Of a DNA stretch of 64,000 bases, positions 1-11,204 are shown piece by piece (the stretch's first letter is position 1; every line of letters begins with the position of its first letter). A program made the position numbers and the translations under genes. The notes beneath the pieces were generated by a model that saw nothing but the letters and a program-made list of their open reading frames with translations, was not told the origin of the DNA and ran no database searches. Origin of the DNA: Micromussa lordhowensis (lineage: Eukaryota > Cnidaria > Anthozoa > Scleractinia > Lobophylliidae); NCBI GenBank assembly GCA_964020085.1, contig OZ026603.1, forward strand, positions 6,343,046 through 6,407,045, given 5' to 3'.

Positions 1-486
1 TCGACCCCCTAAAACTCTTTGAGAGCTAATAACCACTTTTTCCGTGCGCTTTCTTATCCAAAATAAATTATGGTTAACTTTGTGATCGTTTGAAAACATC
101 ATTTTACAGTTCAAAACCAAACATCATTTCTAAGAGGAGAATTTGAATTTACCGCGTTAGCTTACAATAGGAAACATAAGAAGACGAGCCAATCAGGTAA
201 GCCCATTCCACTCAGCGCGTGAATGAAAATTTCACAAAATTTTAATTGCAAATTATGCATGTGATGAATTACCTTCTTGCATTGATTTCGTTTGTCCGTT
301 AACCGTCCATGTTGAACCTTAAAATTGTAGAAATCTAACTTTGGCTTCCCCTATTGCTTCGAAGAAGTAGCAAGCTTCACTTTAAGATGGTCTTTACGTT
401 TGGAGTTGTGACGAAACCCAAAAACCTGACACACAGGAACTTTGCTTCAAACAAACTCTGAGAGCACGTGCTTTGGGGAAACCAAG
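1..486. other. upstream region, no gene seen
   Basis: AT-rich sequence with no long open frame. It is presumably promoter and 5' untranslated sequence for the exon beginning at 487. No TATA box or other clear core promoter motif was recognised. Confidence 0.4.
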
Positions 487-1871
487 ATGTCGCGGATTAT
501 GGTCAGCAAATGCCTTTTGAATCTCTCTCAAGGTACGCACAACCTTTGCACGTAATGTTGTGGGTTGTAAAAGTAATTTATTTTCTATTTTAATTTATCT
601 TAGTTAATCGTCGCTAAGCAAGATATGTTGCTAAAAAGTCAACGATCAATTACAAGTCAGTTGTAAATTATTACTTGTCAGGCACCGGATCGAAGAATAT
701 CTGGGTCACATTAAGAACTTCTGACCATGTAAACTTTATTGAATAGAGGTTTCTGCAAGTATTTATGGCAGAAAAATCACAAAGTAGAGCTGATCATATT
801 TACTACCTGAAAGCTGCCCAATTCTTCAGCAATTATGGCTTGTCTGTTGCGCGAAAGTCATTCTTTCGATTGTATCCCAAACTTTGCTATACATGTTTGT
901 AATATAACTATATTTCGTCGTTTCCCGTAGCAGTTAGAAATTGGCCTTATATGATTTTGTTTGGTTTGTGAATTTAATATTTTCAGAAAAGCTTAGAAAT
1001 TGTTTTGTCATAATGTATTGTCTGGCGTAAGCCCAATTTGTGTTGCTTGTGTAACAAGAGGGGGTGATAGATTACACATTTCTTTCAATGCTAGTTCTAA
1101 AATGGTGTTACATCGAGACAGTATCCCTAGTTGACGATTTTCTTTATTCTCATCACCTTTTTCCTTGACACTTATTGATTTCATAAGGAGAAATCAGATC
1201 TTGATCAAGTTTAAGATAATCTAAGTAGAAATGGTCGCAGTATTGAACAGTTTTAGTAAGAAAAGCTGTCGTAAAACCAGGTTATAGTGAACACTCCTAG
1301 CCAACCAGACTGACGTGATCTCAATTTTCTTGAACATTCTTGCATGATCTGACGTACTGGGGGCGGGGGGGGGGGGGGGTGAAGGGTGCGTTGGGTGAGG
1401 TGGGTGGTAAACATTACAAGTACACGTCGAGAAAAATACTGGAGTGTGTACCAGAATGGCACCATAACTTGCACAGACGATTAATGCGAAGAGGTGCTAC
1501 GATAATGCATATTTTGTTGCTCTTTTCCATCTTTTTATTTAAAAGTCATTGTTTTTTTTAAGTTGTGTGACGAAGCAAACTTTCGTGGATCTTTAAGCTG
1601 GAAGAACTGAACGTTCAATTTTTGAAAAGTTAATGTCTTTTTGGAGACGTTGTCCTTTTATCTATGTGAAAACGCTTTGTTCTGGAAGCTGGACGTCCAG
1701 CGACATTTTCTTGAACAAGTTTAGTAATCAAATCTGTTTATTTTTTCAGGATTTGTGACAATGAGTGGAATGGAAGCAATGCTTAATGGAGTTGGACACA
1801 AACTGGAGATATGGAGGAAACACAATAACGAGAAGACACTAAAGAGAATACTGGACGATGGAGCAAAGTAA
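487..1871 (+). CDS. 5' end of an unrecognised gene, exons 487-532 and 1750-1867
   Basis: Two exons with good splice signals. Exon 1 runs from an ATG at 487 (A at -3) to 532, followed by GTACGC. Exon 2 follows TTTTTTCAG and runs 1750-1867. They join in phase 1 and give about 54 residues beginning MSRIMVSKCLLNLSQ, then GFVTMSGMEAMLNGVGHK and a Lys/Glu-rich segment ending LKRILDDGAK. An internal ATG at 1761 could be the true start. The exon ends at AAA followed by GTAAGA, a strong donor in phase 2. If it were not used, TAA at 1869 would stop the frame. No domain or signal peptide is recognisable, and the charged C-terminal half looks helical. No downstream exon was identified with confidence. 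The nearest same-strand coding exons are at 20109-20941, and whether they belong to the same gene is unknown. Confidence 0.45.
1359..1379. repeat. poly-G tract
   Basis: Five G, one C, then fifteen G in a row, within the intron of the 487-1867 gene. It is a likely site of length variation and could form G-quadruplex structure. It creates spurious glycine-rich or proline-rich open frames on the two strands. Confidence 0.9.
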
Positions 1872-3242
1872 GATAGAAAGTTACATGTAATTTCAGCCGA
1901 AAATATGTAAAATCTGAAAAATTATTCAAGACTAGGTGACTAATTTTTTCTCTTGGATTAAACAACTACTACGAAGAAATATTTGAAGAGAAGACGATGG
2001 TCCAATGCCATGCAAATTGAATTGCAGATTTTTCGAACTAATGATCATGAAAACACATTTAACCGTTTCTTTAAATTTCATTGTTTCATACTGAAAGTTC
2101 GACTAGGTGCGAGGCTCGGAAAATTTGTTGCTTGATTCTAATTGTGTTGTTTCTCAACGAACGAGCCTGGAGTATTGATTTTCACTAGAATTTCTCTTTT
2201 TAAAATGTTCACGTAATTTCGACAGGCTTACCTTGTTTCTGTAAAATGACTCTGTGGGTTTATAATTTTAAAATGTAGAACTTCGCTCGCGAGAAATCAA
2301 GTTTTTAACGAGAGATAGATTTGTTATTGTTAGTTTTTCAGAACGGAAATCAAATTGTCAAAATAGCAAAGATATCAGTGACGTCACCTATTGTTATTAA
2401 TATGCCAACCAGAGAACTATTGGCTGGTGAAACAAAGAATTGTTTTGTTTAATGGTTTGAACATTTAAATAACAAAAACAATGTTTGTAAACAAATATCT
2501 CCCCTATATCGCGGAACCAATAGTTATATTCGAACTCGCGGAGTCATTTGCGAGAAGGAAGGAAATTCAGGAAACTTATTGTTTTTTTTCACTGCCCGAC
2601 TGCCATATATTTTCGCGAAGGAAATATTAACTTCTTGAAAAGTGATCGCTAAAAATTGATCTTTAGTGACGGAGACATTTTGACATCGGGCGGAGTTTCG
2701 AGCGACCAGTTCACGAAGTTTAGATTTGAATTGTAAACCTCGCGCGAACGTTTAAGGCATTTGGGTAGTGGATTTTTCTTGTCCGGGAAATCACGCATTG
2801 TATCGCTATAATAAATAATTTGGTAAAATAGATTGATTCATCTTAATTTTGTCGTGATTTTGAAGCGTTTTCTAGAAGAACTTGTATAATTGCGGAGGTT
2901 GTGTCTATATAACTAAACTGCAGCCTTAATTGTGCAAAGTCTTCGGAATAACGCTTCATTTTTACTACAAAATTTTGACGAATCAAGTTTATTTTGCTAA
3001 CTTGTTTATTGAAGCTACAGTACGTTGTTTTTCGAACAATATTTTTCTGTTGTCGTTTCGTTTATTAAAATGTTGGTCAAAACAAACTGTTTTGTATAGC
3101 TACTTTCAAATTTCTAGTGCTTTCGCACTTCTGCTAAGAATAACTAGCATTGTACAAATTCAAAGTTTCAATTAAATTTTTCTTAATAGTGCTGTGTAAA
3201 GGCTTTATTTTGAATTCAGTAAATGCTCATCAAGGTAACCCA
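1872..3242. other. no gene seen; one palindromic CRE-like site
   Basis: AT-rich sequence without convincing exons. GTGACGTCAC, a perfect palindrome matching the ATF/CREB site, lies at 2378-2387. There is no supporting promoter context, so its use is unknown. Confidence 0.35.
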
Positions 3243-3246
3243 TGTT

Positions 3247-3420
3247 AAAAATTTTAATTTTCCCGCCAAAAAACTTAGAAAAATACGGGCGCTTAAAATA
3301 CGCATGCGCCAATTTTTTTAAAAAATTGTTCCATACTCTTTCAAAAATTTTTAGTTTTCCCGCCAAAAAACTTAGAAAAATACGGGCGCCCAAAATACGC
3401 ATGCGCCAATTTTTTTTTAA
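3247..3420. repeat. two-copy tandem duplication, ~97-bp period
   Basis: Copies at about 3247-3323 and 3343-3420 are nearly identical. Each carries TTTTCCCGCCAAAA and, about 40 bp later, ACGCATGCGCCA. The period measured between the CCCGCC motifs is 97 bp. The open frames across this stretch come from the duplicated AT-rich sequence and do not look like genes. Confidence 0.85.
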
Positions 3421-3779
3421 TTTTCAAGGATGATGATATTTACAATTTTTCATCCTTAAGTTTAATTTGTATATTTATTCATTGTTGATACATGCAACTC
3501 CAATAGTTAAAGAGCAAAGTTCCTCTGTAATCTTCACTAACTAAATATTACAATAAATAAACAACAAGTGTTTCATTTCAATTCTTTTATTTCGTTTGAT
3601 TGCTTTAATAGAAAAGTAAATCAAATTAAATTAATTACAAAGGTGTCATCAAAAAAGTTTCGCTCTATATACTAAGACTTTTGGCGGGAAAATTTGATAA
3701 AATTTGCACAGCGTTTCCCCTGACAACTTTTTTGACAAAATTTTTAAAGGGGAGCCATATTGAATTTTTCCCGCCAAAA
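3258..3779. promoter_or_regulatory. cluster of four E2F-like sites
   Basis: TTTTCCCGCCAAAA occurs at 3258-3271, 3355-3368 and 3766-3779, and its reverse complement TTTTGGCGGGAAAA at 3679-3692. The E2F consensus is TTTSSCGC, so all four match strongly. The first two lie in the tandem duplication. The site at 3679 faces the one at 3766, suggesting they belong to inverted copies of one element. No gene was recognised immediately beside them, so regulatory use is inference. Confidence 0.35.
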
Positions 3780-3862
3780 AATTAAACATAACGCATTTTG
3801 AACACAAACCAACGAAAAAAATAAGTTCCCTTCCAACTAAGATTTTGTGTTCAAAATGGTAT

Positions 3863-4222
3863 ATTCCATGAGGATATCTTGTTAAATAGTCAATCGTAAA
3901 ACGACGACCAGCTAGCAACCTGTTACAAAAATGAGAAGAGCAGGTTAAAATTTCTACAACTGCAACGTTTCTACACAACACTGAGAGGGTGAAAACATTT
4001 CTAAATCGAAATATTCAAGAAAGTTTACATAGCCAGGCAGCTTAAGCTCCAACTATGTAAACTCGCTTAACTATAGCGATTCCAAAATGTCGCCACCTTC
4101 TCAATGTTGTGCAGAAACGTTGCAGTTGTAGATATTTTAACAGGCTCTTCTCATTTCTGTAAATAGATTTCTAGCTACCCGTCATTCACAGCTTAACTAT
4201 TTAACGTGATATCATCATCCAA
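3863..4222. mobile_element. foldback element with ~130-bp imperfect inverted arms
   Basis: The arm near 3863-3990 and the arm near 4092-4222 are inverted copies that I judge to be about 80-85% identical by eye. The best-matched part contains CTACAACTGCAACGTTTCT in one arm and its complement in the other. The centre holds a second hairpin, AGTTTACATAG (4022-4032) against CTATGTAAACT (4053-4063). There is no coding capacity, so this is a MITE-like element of unassigned family. Confidence 0.65.
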
Positions 4223-5263
4223 TATATTTCAAGAAGATAGCAAAGGCAAGCCAGAAACCCGATAACTCCTACGAAATAATAATAAAATTGCGAAAACTTC
4301 AATCTAGTCTTAGCGTTTGACAAATTTTAGAACTTCCGTCACTTTTAGTCGAGATGAAAAAGTAGAACCCGACAAATTAAAGGCCAATTTAAAGAAAATG
4401 TTCATATCATGGCTTGCTTCGTTATCTTCTAGAAATTACTTCCAGCGAGGTGCTAAATGTCGATGTCTGGTTATCAAGCTTCAAAATGTACCATTATAAT
4501 TATATCCTATGGCTTCTGTTAAACACTTTTAGTTTAACTGTCTGTCAGAAAAGAGTAACATTTTAGGAGATTAAGGCAATTGGAATAGCTTGTTTGGAAA
4601 ACTTTTCAGTGTCCGTAGCTAACGATAACAATAACACTTTAGAAGAATAAGACAATTGGAGCTACGTTCTTTACAAATGACAAAAAATTAAGTAAATGTG
4701 AATAAAAACGAAAGCTATAACATTTTCAAATAATCAGACAGTTGGAACGAAGTTTTGAAAACCAAAGTTGTAACACTGAACAGCGTCTGTCGGTTTCGGA
4801 CGAAAGCAATACCATTTTAGAGCAATCAAACAATTGGAGCGACAAATTTTTGAAAACCAACAGATCTATTCGTGAATGTTTTCCGTAAAAATGGTTGTCA
4901 GTCCAAATAGTAGCTTTGACATTTTAGAATATTCAGACAATTGAAGCTACATTTCTAAAACTCGATATCTCAGATGGGACAACTGAAAACCAAAACAATT
5001 TGACCAACAGTTTGGAAAAGCGAATGGAAAGAGTTGCTTGATACCAGACATGATTCATTACAGCCTCGCTGGAAGTTAAACAAGAGGATATATTAGGTTT
5101 CTGGTTGATCTTTTTGCACTTAATTATTTCCCTTTTAGAAAAAAAAACCGAACGCTTTCCGTACAGAAATGTAAAAGAATATCTATCTGCCGATATACGT
5201 AGTATTCTGAGGGTACAAAGATCAATTCAGAAACCCAATATCCTCTTCTAGAATTACTTATTT
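4223..5263. other. no gene seen
   Basis: AT-rich sequence with degenerate recurrences of phrases like acaattggagc and cattttaga (for example near 4565, 4650, 4735, 4820 and 4930). This suggests an old, heavily diverged tandem array with a period of about 80-110 bp. No exon was supported. Confidence 0.3.
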
Positions 5264-6027
5264 TTAAGGTGGCTCTGCATGTTCACACACAACAAACGTC
5301 AAAAAAAGTTCGCACTATTTACTATAACGAATTAAACAAAGAAACACGAACGAAACAATTTAGAAAGCGTGAAATAATATGTTGTGATCATGTCAAGAAA
5401 TGTTTCAAATTTAAATAAGTGCTTGAATAAACTTTCGGACAAATTCAGATGTACAAACGAATCTTTAAAGTGTTTCAGATGATGAAAGAACCAAAGAAAA
5501 AGTTCCATTTATCCCTTTTAATTCACTTCAAGCTGCAGCATTTTCAGATCAATTGGGTCATCGATTAATTTTTGAGCAAGGAAATTGCTTTTTTAACATA
5601 AACAATTCACATCAGATAAATTAGTCAACGTAAACTTTCTGGAAAAAAAATTTAAATGTTCAATGCAATTCGACGAATGAATTCAGACACTCAATTTTTT
5701 TCTCTGAAAATGCTAAGATTTGAAATGAATTCTCCGACAATAACGTTTGATAACTAAACTGAAATAATTTTCCAGTCAGTCATTAAATATTGTTTTTTAG
5801 CAAGGGCATTGCCCTCCAACAGACAATTTACATCATAAATTGAAATTAGGGCTACGTAAACTTAGTGCTAAATGACATTTGGAGAACAAGACAAATAAAA
5901 ATGCTCAGCATTGCATTTTTTCCAATTTCTATCAAAAACAGAATTTGTTACAATTGACATGATCACCTAACCAACAGTACGGCTAGTTAGATATCGCGGC
6001 TTGATTTGACTTACAGGGCCACCTTAA
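5264..6027. mobile_element. non-autonomous element with TTAAGGTGGC ends
   Basis: It begins TTAAGGTGGCTCTG and ends CAGGGCCACCTTAA, so its termini are inverted repeats of about 14 bp including TTAA. TTAA at both outer edges would fit a TTAA target duplication, as made by piggyBac-type and Kolobok-type transposases. There is no coding capacity in its 764 bp. Related ends occur at 17852-18250, 19757-20016, 27565 and 30966. Confidence 0.6.
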
Positions 6028-6375
6028 AACACTCTACAAAGGTTTTCACCTAGTAACAGGTTTTCAAACTTACGAGAGTTGAGCGATTGTGCAACAATTT
6101 GGAACTAACAAAAAAAATAATAAAGAAATACTCAACTTTGACAAAATGGTAAAGCATGCAAATTCCGACCGATTAAATCTAGTGTAAATAAGTTGACGAT
6201 CGCTCGAGCAAATAATGAAACTCTCCACAATTTGAAAACAAGCACTAAATGATAACTCGAAAGCGGATGAAATCTTTCCATCAAAAATGGCAGAAATAAC
6301 TAACAATCACGACCGAATTTAATTTTTTCGCGTCCGAATGTCACTCGACTGCAAATATTTCAGCCGAGAAAAATA
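6028..6375. other. 3' flank of the small minus-strand gene
   Basis: Presumed 3' untranslated or downstream sequence of the gene at 6376-6972, read on the minus strand. A 78-codon minus-strand frame (6070-6306) ends at a GTAAGT-like donor, but it is hydrophobic, AT-biased and unsupported by an acceptor, so it is not called as a gene. Confidence 0.3.
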
Positions 6376-6972
6376 TCAAACTATCAAGGTTTTGAACTCG
6401 ATAGCATCTTCTCTAGTTTCAAGGCTGCCATTTCTTATCGGAGAGATTTCAAATTTAACCAGATTCTCAAACGCTATTCTTAACTTTGTCGTCACCCTCT
6501 CTGCTTGAATCATTTGATCTCCTCCTGTCTCGTCTGTCTTGCTGACAACCCTGAAAATAGAACAGGTAAAAATTGCATAAGGAACAAACCCAAGTGTGGA
6601 AACAAAATAGTAAATGAGGAATAAAAGAATTCACTGAATTTTTTGAACACGAGTGCGTGTTGACAAGTAGAAGACAAAGCCTAGCAAAGAAACGCCCTTT
6701 TCATGTAGAATTGGAAGGTCGAAATCTTATAGAAAAAAAACGCTAAGAACCTAGCGTCTCGTATGGTTCCTGAACTAGCTTCCATGTCCGGTTTACTCTA
6801 TTAAATTCGACACGAAATGTAAACCGAGTCCGGAAAGCGCACGTAGTAGGACTTGGAGCCCGTATTTTTGGTGGAAGTGTTACTTAAGAAAGGTAGAATG
6901 CAAAGAAATTGATACTAACCATTGACAGAAATGGGTGTCAACCGACTGTCCTTCCCCAAACGTCGCCGCCAT
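6376..6972 (-). CDS. small two-exon gene, 75-residue protein of unknown function
   Basis: On the minus strand, exon 1 is 6972-6920 and exon 2 is 6550-6376. Exon 1 starts GAAATGGCGGCG, with A at -3 and G at +4, and encodes MAATFGEGQSVDTHFCQ plus two bases, before GTTAGT. Exon 2 follows a strong acceptor, TTCTATTTTCAG, and its first base completes a Trp codon, so the phases match. It then runs VVSKTDETGGDQMIQAER through a charged helix-like segment to TREDAIEFKTLIV and a TGA stop. The complete product is 75 residues with no signal peptide or membrane segment, so it is likely cytosolic or nuclear. I do not recognise the family. Both exons would have to be misread for the phase agreement to be chance. 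The start codon overlaps an ATGGCGGC motif resembling a YY1 site, common at metazoan start codons. Exon 1 lies in the first copy of a tandem duplication and exon 2 lies outside it. Confidence 0.6.
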
Positions 6973-7104
6973 TTCGTCTTCAAAGTGAGAACTTGCTTCT
7001 CGTGTAAAAGAGAACAGTTCACATCTTACTCCAACGGCAAACATCTCAAAATGACAAACAAACACCTCAGGTCAGCAACAGCCATCATGAATATGCAAAA
7101 TAAG

Positions 7105-7115
7105 ATTGGACCAAT
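7105..7115 (-). promoter_or_regulatory. paired inverted CCAAT boxes upstream of the small gene
   Basis: ATTGGACCAAT at 7105-7115 gives a CCAAT box on each strand, about 135 bp upstream of the minus-strand ATG at 6972. An octamer-like ATGCAAAA lies beside it. The pair is conserved in the duplicate at 10196-10206, in the same position relative to that copy's exon. CCAAT boxes (NF-Y sites) at this distance are typical of TATA-less metazoan promoters. Confidence 0.45.
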
Positions 7116-7798
7116 CAGATAACAAATACCTCATGAATTTTAACGGTAAAAAAAATTTGCATCCTTTCAGCTACAACTTTTGCATTTCTTTTGTTTATAT
7201 GGAGCCCACGTAAACCCGCTTATGAGCTAAATAAACGCAAAACTCTCATTTTTCAAATATTTTAATTTTTTTTTTACAGTTTTTGAATGTCTAGCCCTCT
7301 CTTCCAAACATACAACTCTGATAAATCATTTACATTTTTTTTTATCACATCGCTCCCTCGTTTTCATGCCACACTAAACTGCGCGCAAGGACTGGAACAA
7401 GTAATGATCAGGAAAAGGCCAAGTACTTCATGTTAGGGCAACGTATAGTCACCCATATGGTCGCGCTACCTTTAAAATAGATGTTGAACGCAAGCAAACT
7501 GCAGGGCTGTTATATGGGTCGCCTACCATGAATTATACCCCAAGAAAATGAGGCCAAAAATCAAGGTTGTCTAAATCATTAAGTGGGCGGAGTTTTAACT
7601 GGAAAATCCTTGTTTTGAATTAAGCTGTTTCCTGTTTGTTAGGAAATACAAGATGAGTAAGCCAGGAATAATCCAGAATCTTTAAAGCGCTTTTTTTGCT
7701 GACTTAATTTTAATGACAAAACAGAAAGCAAATAGATGTTATACGAAAAATATATATATTCAAATCGACACTAGCACGGGGTAAAAAAATAGTACTAA

Positions 7799-7872
7799 GT
7801 CCCCCATTGGGTGCTGAACCCATCACCTTCCGATCAGTGGTCAGATACTTTAACCACTTGGCTACGGGGGAC
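7799..7872 (-). other. tRNA-derived segment 1
   Basis: On the minus strand a 74-nt cloverleaf-like sequence can be drawn. It has an acceptor stem of C and G runs, U8, box A TAGCCAAGTGG, a 5-bp anticodon stem TCTGA/TCGGA around loop CCACTGA, a 5-nt variable loop, and a T arm ATGGG/CCCAA containing TTCAG. Position 33 is C instead of U, the D stem is weak, and position 58 is G, so it is unlikely to be a working tRNA. The anticodon position reads ACT, but the variable arm is short, unlike real Ser tRNAs. It fits a tRNA-derived SINE head or a tRNA pseudogene. Confidence 0.55.
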
Positions 7873-8120
7873 TCGGATAACAAACCACTCCATATTAAAA
7901 GATTCCTTTGTACACCGAGAATGTAGTTGTTACCGACAGCTGGTCAATCTAGCTTTAGCAGATGAGCTGTGAAAAGGGCCAGATCGCAATGCGTTAATTC
8001 ATAGCCACTGTAATATGTTTTTGCTGACTTAATTTTAATGACAAAAAAGAAAGCAACTGGATGTTTTACGAAAAAATATATATTCAAATGGACACTAACA
8101 CGGGGTAAAAATAGTACTGA

Positions 8121-8194
8121 GTCCCCCATTGGGTGCTGAACCCATCACCTTCCGAACAGTGGTCAGATACTTTAACCACTTGGCTACAGGGGAC
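8121..8194 (-). other. tRNA-derived segment 2
   Basis: Second copy of the same tRNA-like sequence, 322 bp from the first as part of an internal direct repeat. Differences include a changed anticodon-stem base (GAACAGTGG instead of GATCAGTGG on the + strand) and a broken acceptor pair (ACAGGGGAC), so it is more decayed than segment 1. Confidence 0.5.
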
Positions 8195-10004
8195 TCGGAT
8201 AACAAACCACTCCATTTTAAAAGATTCCTATGTACACCGAGAATGTAGTTGTTACCGACAGCTGGTCAATCTCGCTTAAGCAGATAAGCCGTGAAAACTG
8301 CCAGATCGCAATGCGTAAATTCATAGCCACTGTAATATATATTTTTTGCTTTGCAACAGTAGTAGTTCGCTTAAATTTGACTATTCCTTGCTATTTACCA
8401 AATAGACTAGGGGAAGTGAAATGCTACCCCATGCAGAAAGATGGTGGGGGTGAGACATGAAGATGACATGGACTAGAGTGCACTAACATCGAGGCCACTG
8501 TACCTCCACTGCAGTGGTGTAAACTCGGTGTATGAAACTTTTATCTTATGGTAAGCGTCACACTTCAGATGCTACCAATAGGAAAGGGCAAGACAGTGCA
8601 AGAGGAAAATACATGCCAACTGACAGGGTGCGAAAAAAAAATTATTTGTAAATTTTAAATTATGCCTATATTATGCGGAAAACACACCGGATTATGTGGA
8701 AATTTCAACAGTTGCCAAAATTGATAATGATACCTTTCCAGTGTACCGAACAACAGTGGAACGAAAAACACTTCAAAGTCTTGCCCGCAGTTTAAGCTCT
8801 TAATAGAATATAGAACTTATTAAACATCATGCCCGCGGCCTTTGACATACGGTATGCTTGATCTGTTTCTAGTATTTGTTGAAAGTTATTTCATTAATTA
8901 CCTTAGTAACCAGGCATTTAAACATCTGAGGATTAAAAACTAATTTCCAGGCTCTTCGCCTACAGCAGGTTGGAACGCCTGGACGTTAAAAATTCGTCAC
9001 GAACGAAAAGAAAAAGGCGTGTTTTCGTCGCTATTTTAGGAGAAAAACTACCTCAAAATAATAAATCTCTTTGAACGCTTCCCTTCGCATCAACGAATGT
9101 ACTCAACGAACTATCAAGGCGCGAGGTCGCAGATCATAAATTCACCCAGGACAGAAATGGGAGGCTGTCCTATGCGGGCAGCAAAAAATGGTGTTCCTTG
9201 TAATCCACGCTTGAGGTCTGGAAAACGTTTTAGTAGACGCATGAGCTTAACGAGAATGCTTTCGGCACGCCTTCTAGACCTCAAAAGTGCATTATCTTAG
9301 AAAACATAGAGAGACACCATTTTCCATTTGGTTTAGAATGTAAAAGCACGAAAAAGGAAAAAGATTTTTACATCTGAGAAAGACTGGTGATTGCGCTGGC
9401 AACCCAACATCCGGGACATACACACTCTATAATTACCAGCTGTGCATCATCTATTAAAAAATACACGTTCAGCTCTAAAGCGGGTAGGCAACAGTTATAT
9501 TTTAATTCTGACCAGAGTACTTTCAAAGTTGTTTTTCTCTCCCACTGCCGCATTTCCGCTAACTGTTGGAGTAGCTGGCGAGCATTTACCTGACGAATGA
9601 ACTTAGATTGCTGTCGTTTATGCATGGAGGAAATGCACAGTAAAAGGAATTAAAGGGAACTTGCAGTCAGCCTGGAGTGCAACAGATGAGCATAGAAATC
9701 GAAGAACTTACAGGTATTGTAAGAGGAAGTTAGGAGTACACGCATGAGTACATGTAGTGGCCTGACTAGCTTTAAAACAGGGAGCTGAAAATTAATTCGT
9801 TCCAGTGTACATCCGCTAACAGTTTAGTACTTGAAAAACATTTGAAAACAAGAGAGATCATCGCAGTTATATCCGATGCAAATTTAAAGTACTTTATTAA
9901 AATAAACAGAGGTGGAAAAATCGAGTCTTGTTTCTTTTTTAATTTAATTTTTTGTTTGGAAATATTACTTACGAAAGGTAGAATGCAGAGAAATTGATAC
10001 TAAC

Positions 10005-10057
10005 CATTGACAGAAATAGGTGTCAAACGATTTCTCTTCCCCAAACGTCGCCGCCAT
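10005..10057 (-). CDS. duplicated first exon, possible alternative start for the 6376-6972 gene
   Basis: Paralogue of exon 1 at 6920-6972 in the second duplication copy. It reads MAATFGEEKSFDTYFCQ plus two bases, with the same ATGGCGGC start context and the same GTTAGT donor. Against copy 1, four of 17 residues differ (Gly to Glu, Gln to Lys, Val to Phe, His to Tyr) and the frame is intact. No partner terminal exon exists in copy 2, because that exon lies outside the duplicated unit. The exon could splice over copy 1 to 6550 with a ~3.45 kb intron in matching phase, giving an isoform with a different N-terminus. Otherwise it is an orphan exon. Confidence 0.45.
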
Positions 10058-10195
10058 TTCGTCTTCAAAGTGAGAACTTGCTTCTCGTGTAGAAGAGAAC
10101 GGTTCACATCTTACTCCGACGGCAAACATCTCAAAATGACAAACAAACACCTCATGATCAGGTCAGCAACAGCCATCATGAATATGCAAAATCAG

Positions 10196-10206
10196 ATTGG
10201 ACCAAT
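10196..10206 (-). promoter_or_regulatory. paired inverted CCAAT boxes, copy 2
   Basis: ATTGGACCAAT conserved in the second duplication copy, about 140 bp upstream of the duplicated exon's ATG at 10057. Confidence 0.4.
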
Positions 10207-10883
10207 CAGATAACAAATACCTCATGAATTTTAACGGAACCTTTTTCATCCTTTCAGCTACAACTTTTTGCATTTCCTTTGTTTATATGGAGCCCACGTA
10301 AACCCGCTTATGAGCTAAATAAACGAAAAACTTTCATTTTTCAAATAGTTTAAACTCTTTTTACAGTTTTTGAATGTCTAGCCCTCTCTTCCAAACATAC
10401 AACTCTGATAAATCATTTACATTTTTTTTTTATCACATCGCTCCCTCGTTTTCATACCACTCTAAAAACTGCGCGCAAGGCCTGGAACAAGTAATGATCA
10501 GGAAAAGGGCAAGTACTTCATGTTAGGGCAACGTATAGACGCCCATATAGTCGTGCTACCTTTAAAATAGATGTCAAACGCAAGCAATATGCAGGGCTGT
10601 TATATGGGTCGCCTACCATGAATTATATCCCAGGAAAATGAGGCCAAAAATCAAGGTTGTCTAAATCATCAAGTGGGCGGAGTTTTAACTGGAAAATCCT
10701 TGTTTTGAATTAAGCTGTTTCCTGTTTGTTAAGATGTGACAGTAAGCCAGGAATAATCCAGTATCTTTAAAGCGCTTTTTTTTGCTGACTTAATTTTAAT
10801 GACAAAACAGAAAGCAAATAGATGTTATACGAAAAATATATATATTCAAATCGACACTAGCACGGGGTAAAAAAATACACTGA

Positions 10884-10957
10884 GTCCCCCAGTGGGTGCT
10901 GAACCCATCACCTTCTGATCAGTGGTCAGATACTTTAACCACTTGGCTACGGGGGAC
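10884..10957 (-). other. tRNA-derived segment 3
   Basis: Third copy, equivalent to segment 1. Its T arm reads ATGGG/CCCAC and its anticodon stem carries TCAGA on the 3' side. Box A TAGCCAAGTGG is intact. Confidence 0.5.
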
Positions 10958-11204
10958 TCGGATAACAAACCACTCCATTTAAAAGATTCCTATGTACACC
11001 GAGAATGTAGTTGTTACCGACAGCTGGTCAATCTCGCTTTAGCAAATGTGCCGTGAAAAGTGCCAGATCGCAATGCGTTAATTCATAGCCACTGTAATAT
11101 GTTTTTGCTGACTTAATTTTAACGACAAAAAAGAAAGCAACTGGATGTTTTACGAAAAAATATATATTGAAATCGACACTAACACGGGATAAAAATAGTA
11201 CTGA

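Larger units (their letters stand above)
6873..9940. repeat. tandem duplication 1, copy 1
   Basis: Direct repeat of 9958-13345. Homology starts at the AAGGTAGAATGCA segment near 6885 (near 9974 in copy 2) and ends at AAAATCGAGTCTT near 9930 (13338 in copy 2). By eye the copies are roughly 90% identical with several indels. Copy 1 has about 85 bp near 8995-9085 that copy 2 lacks. The unit contains a promoter, the first exon of the small minus-strand gene, and two tRNA-like segments within a 322-bp internal direct repeat. Confidence 0.85.

Noticed and set aside
3649..3981. 110-codon minus-strand frame
   Set aside because: It overlaps the E2F-like repeat and one arm of the foldback, with no protein features.
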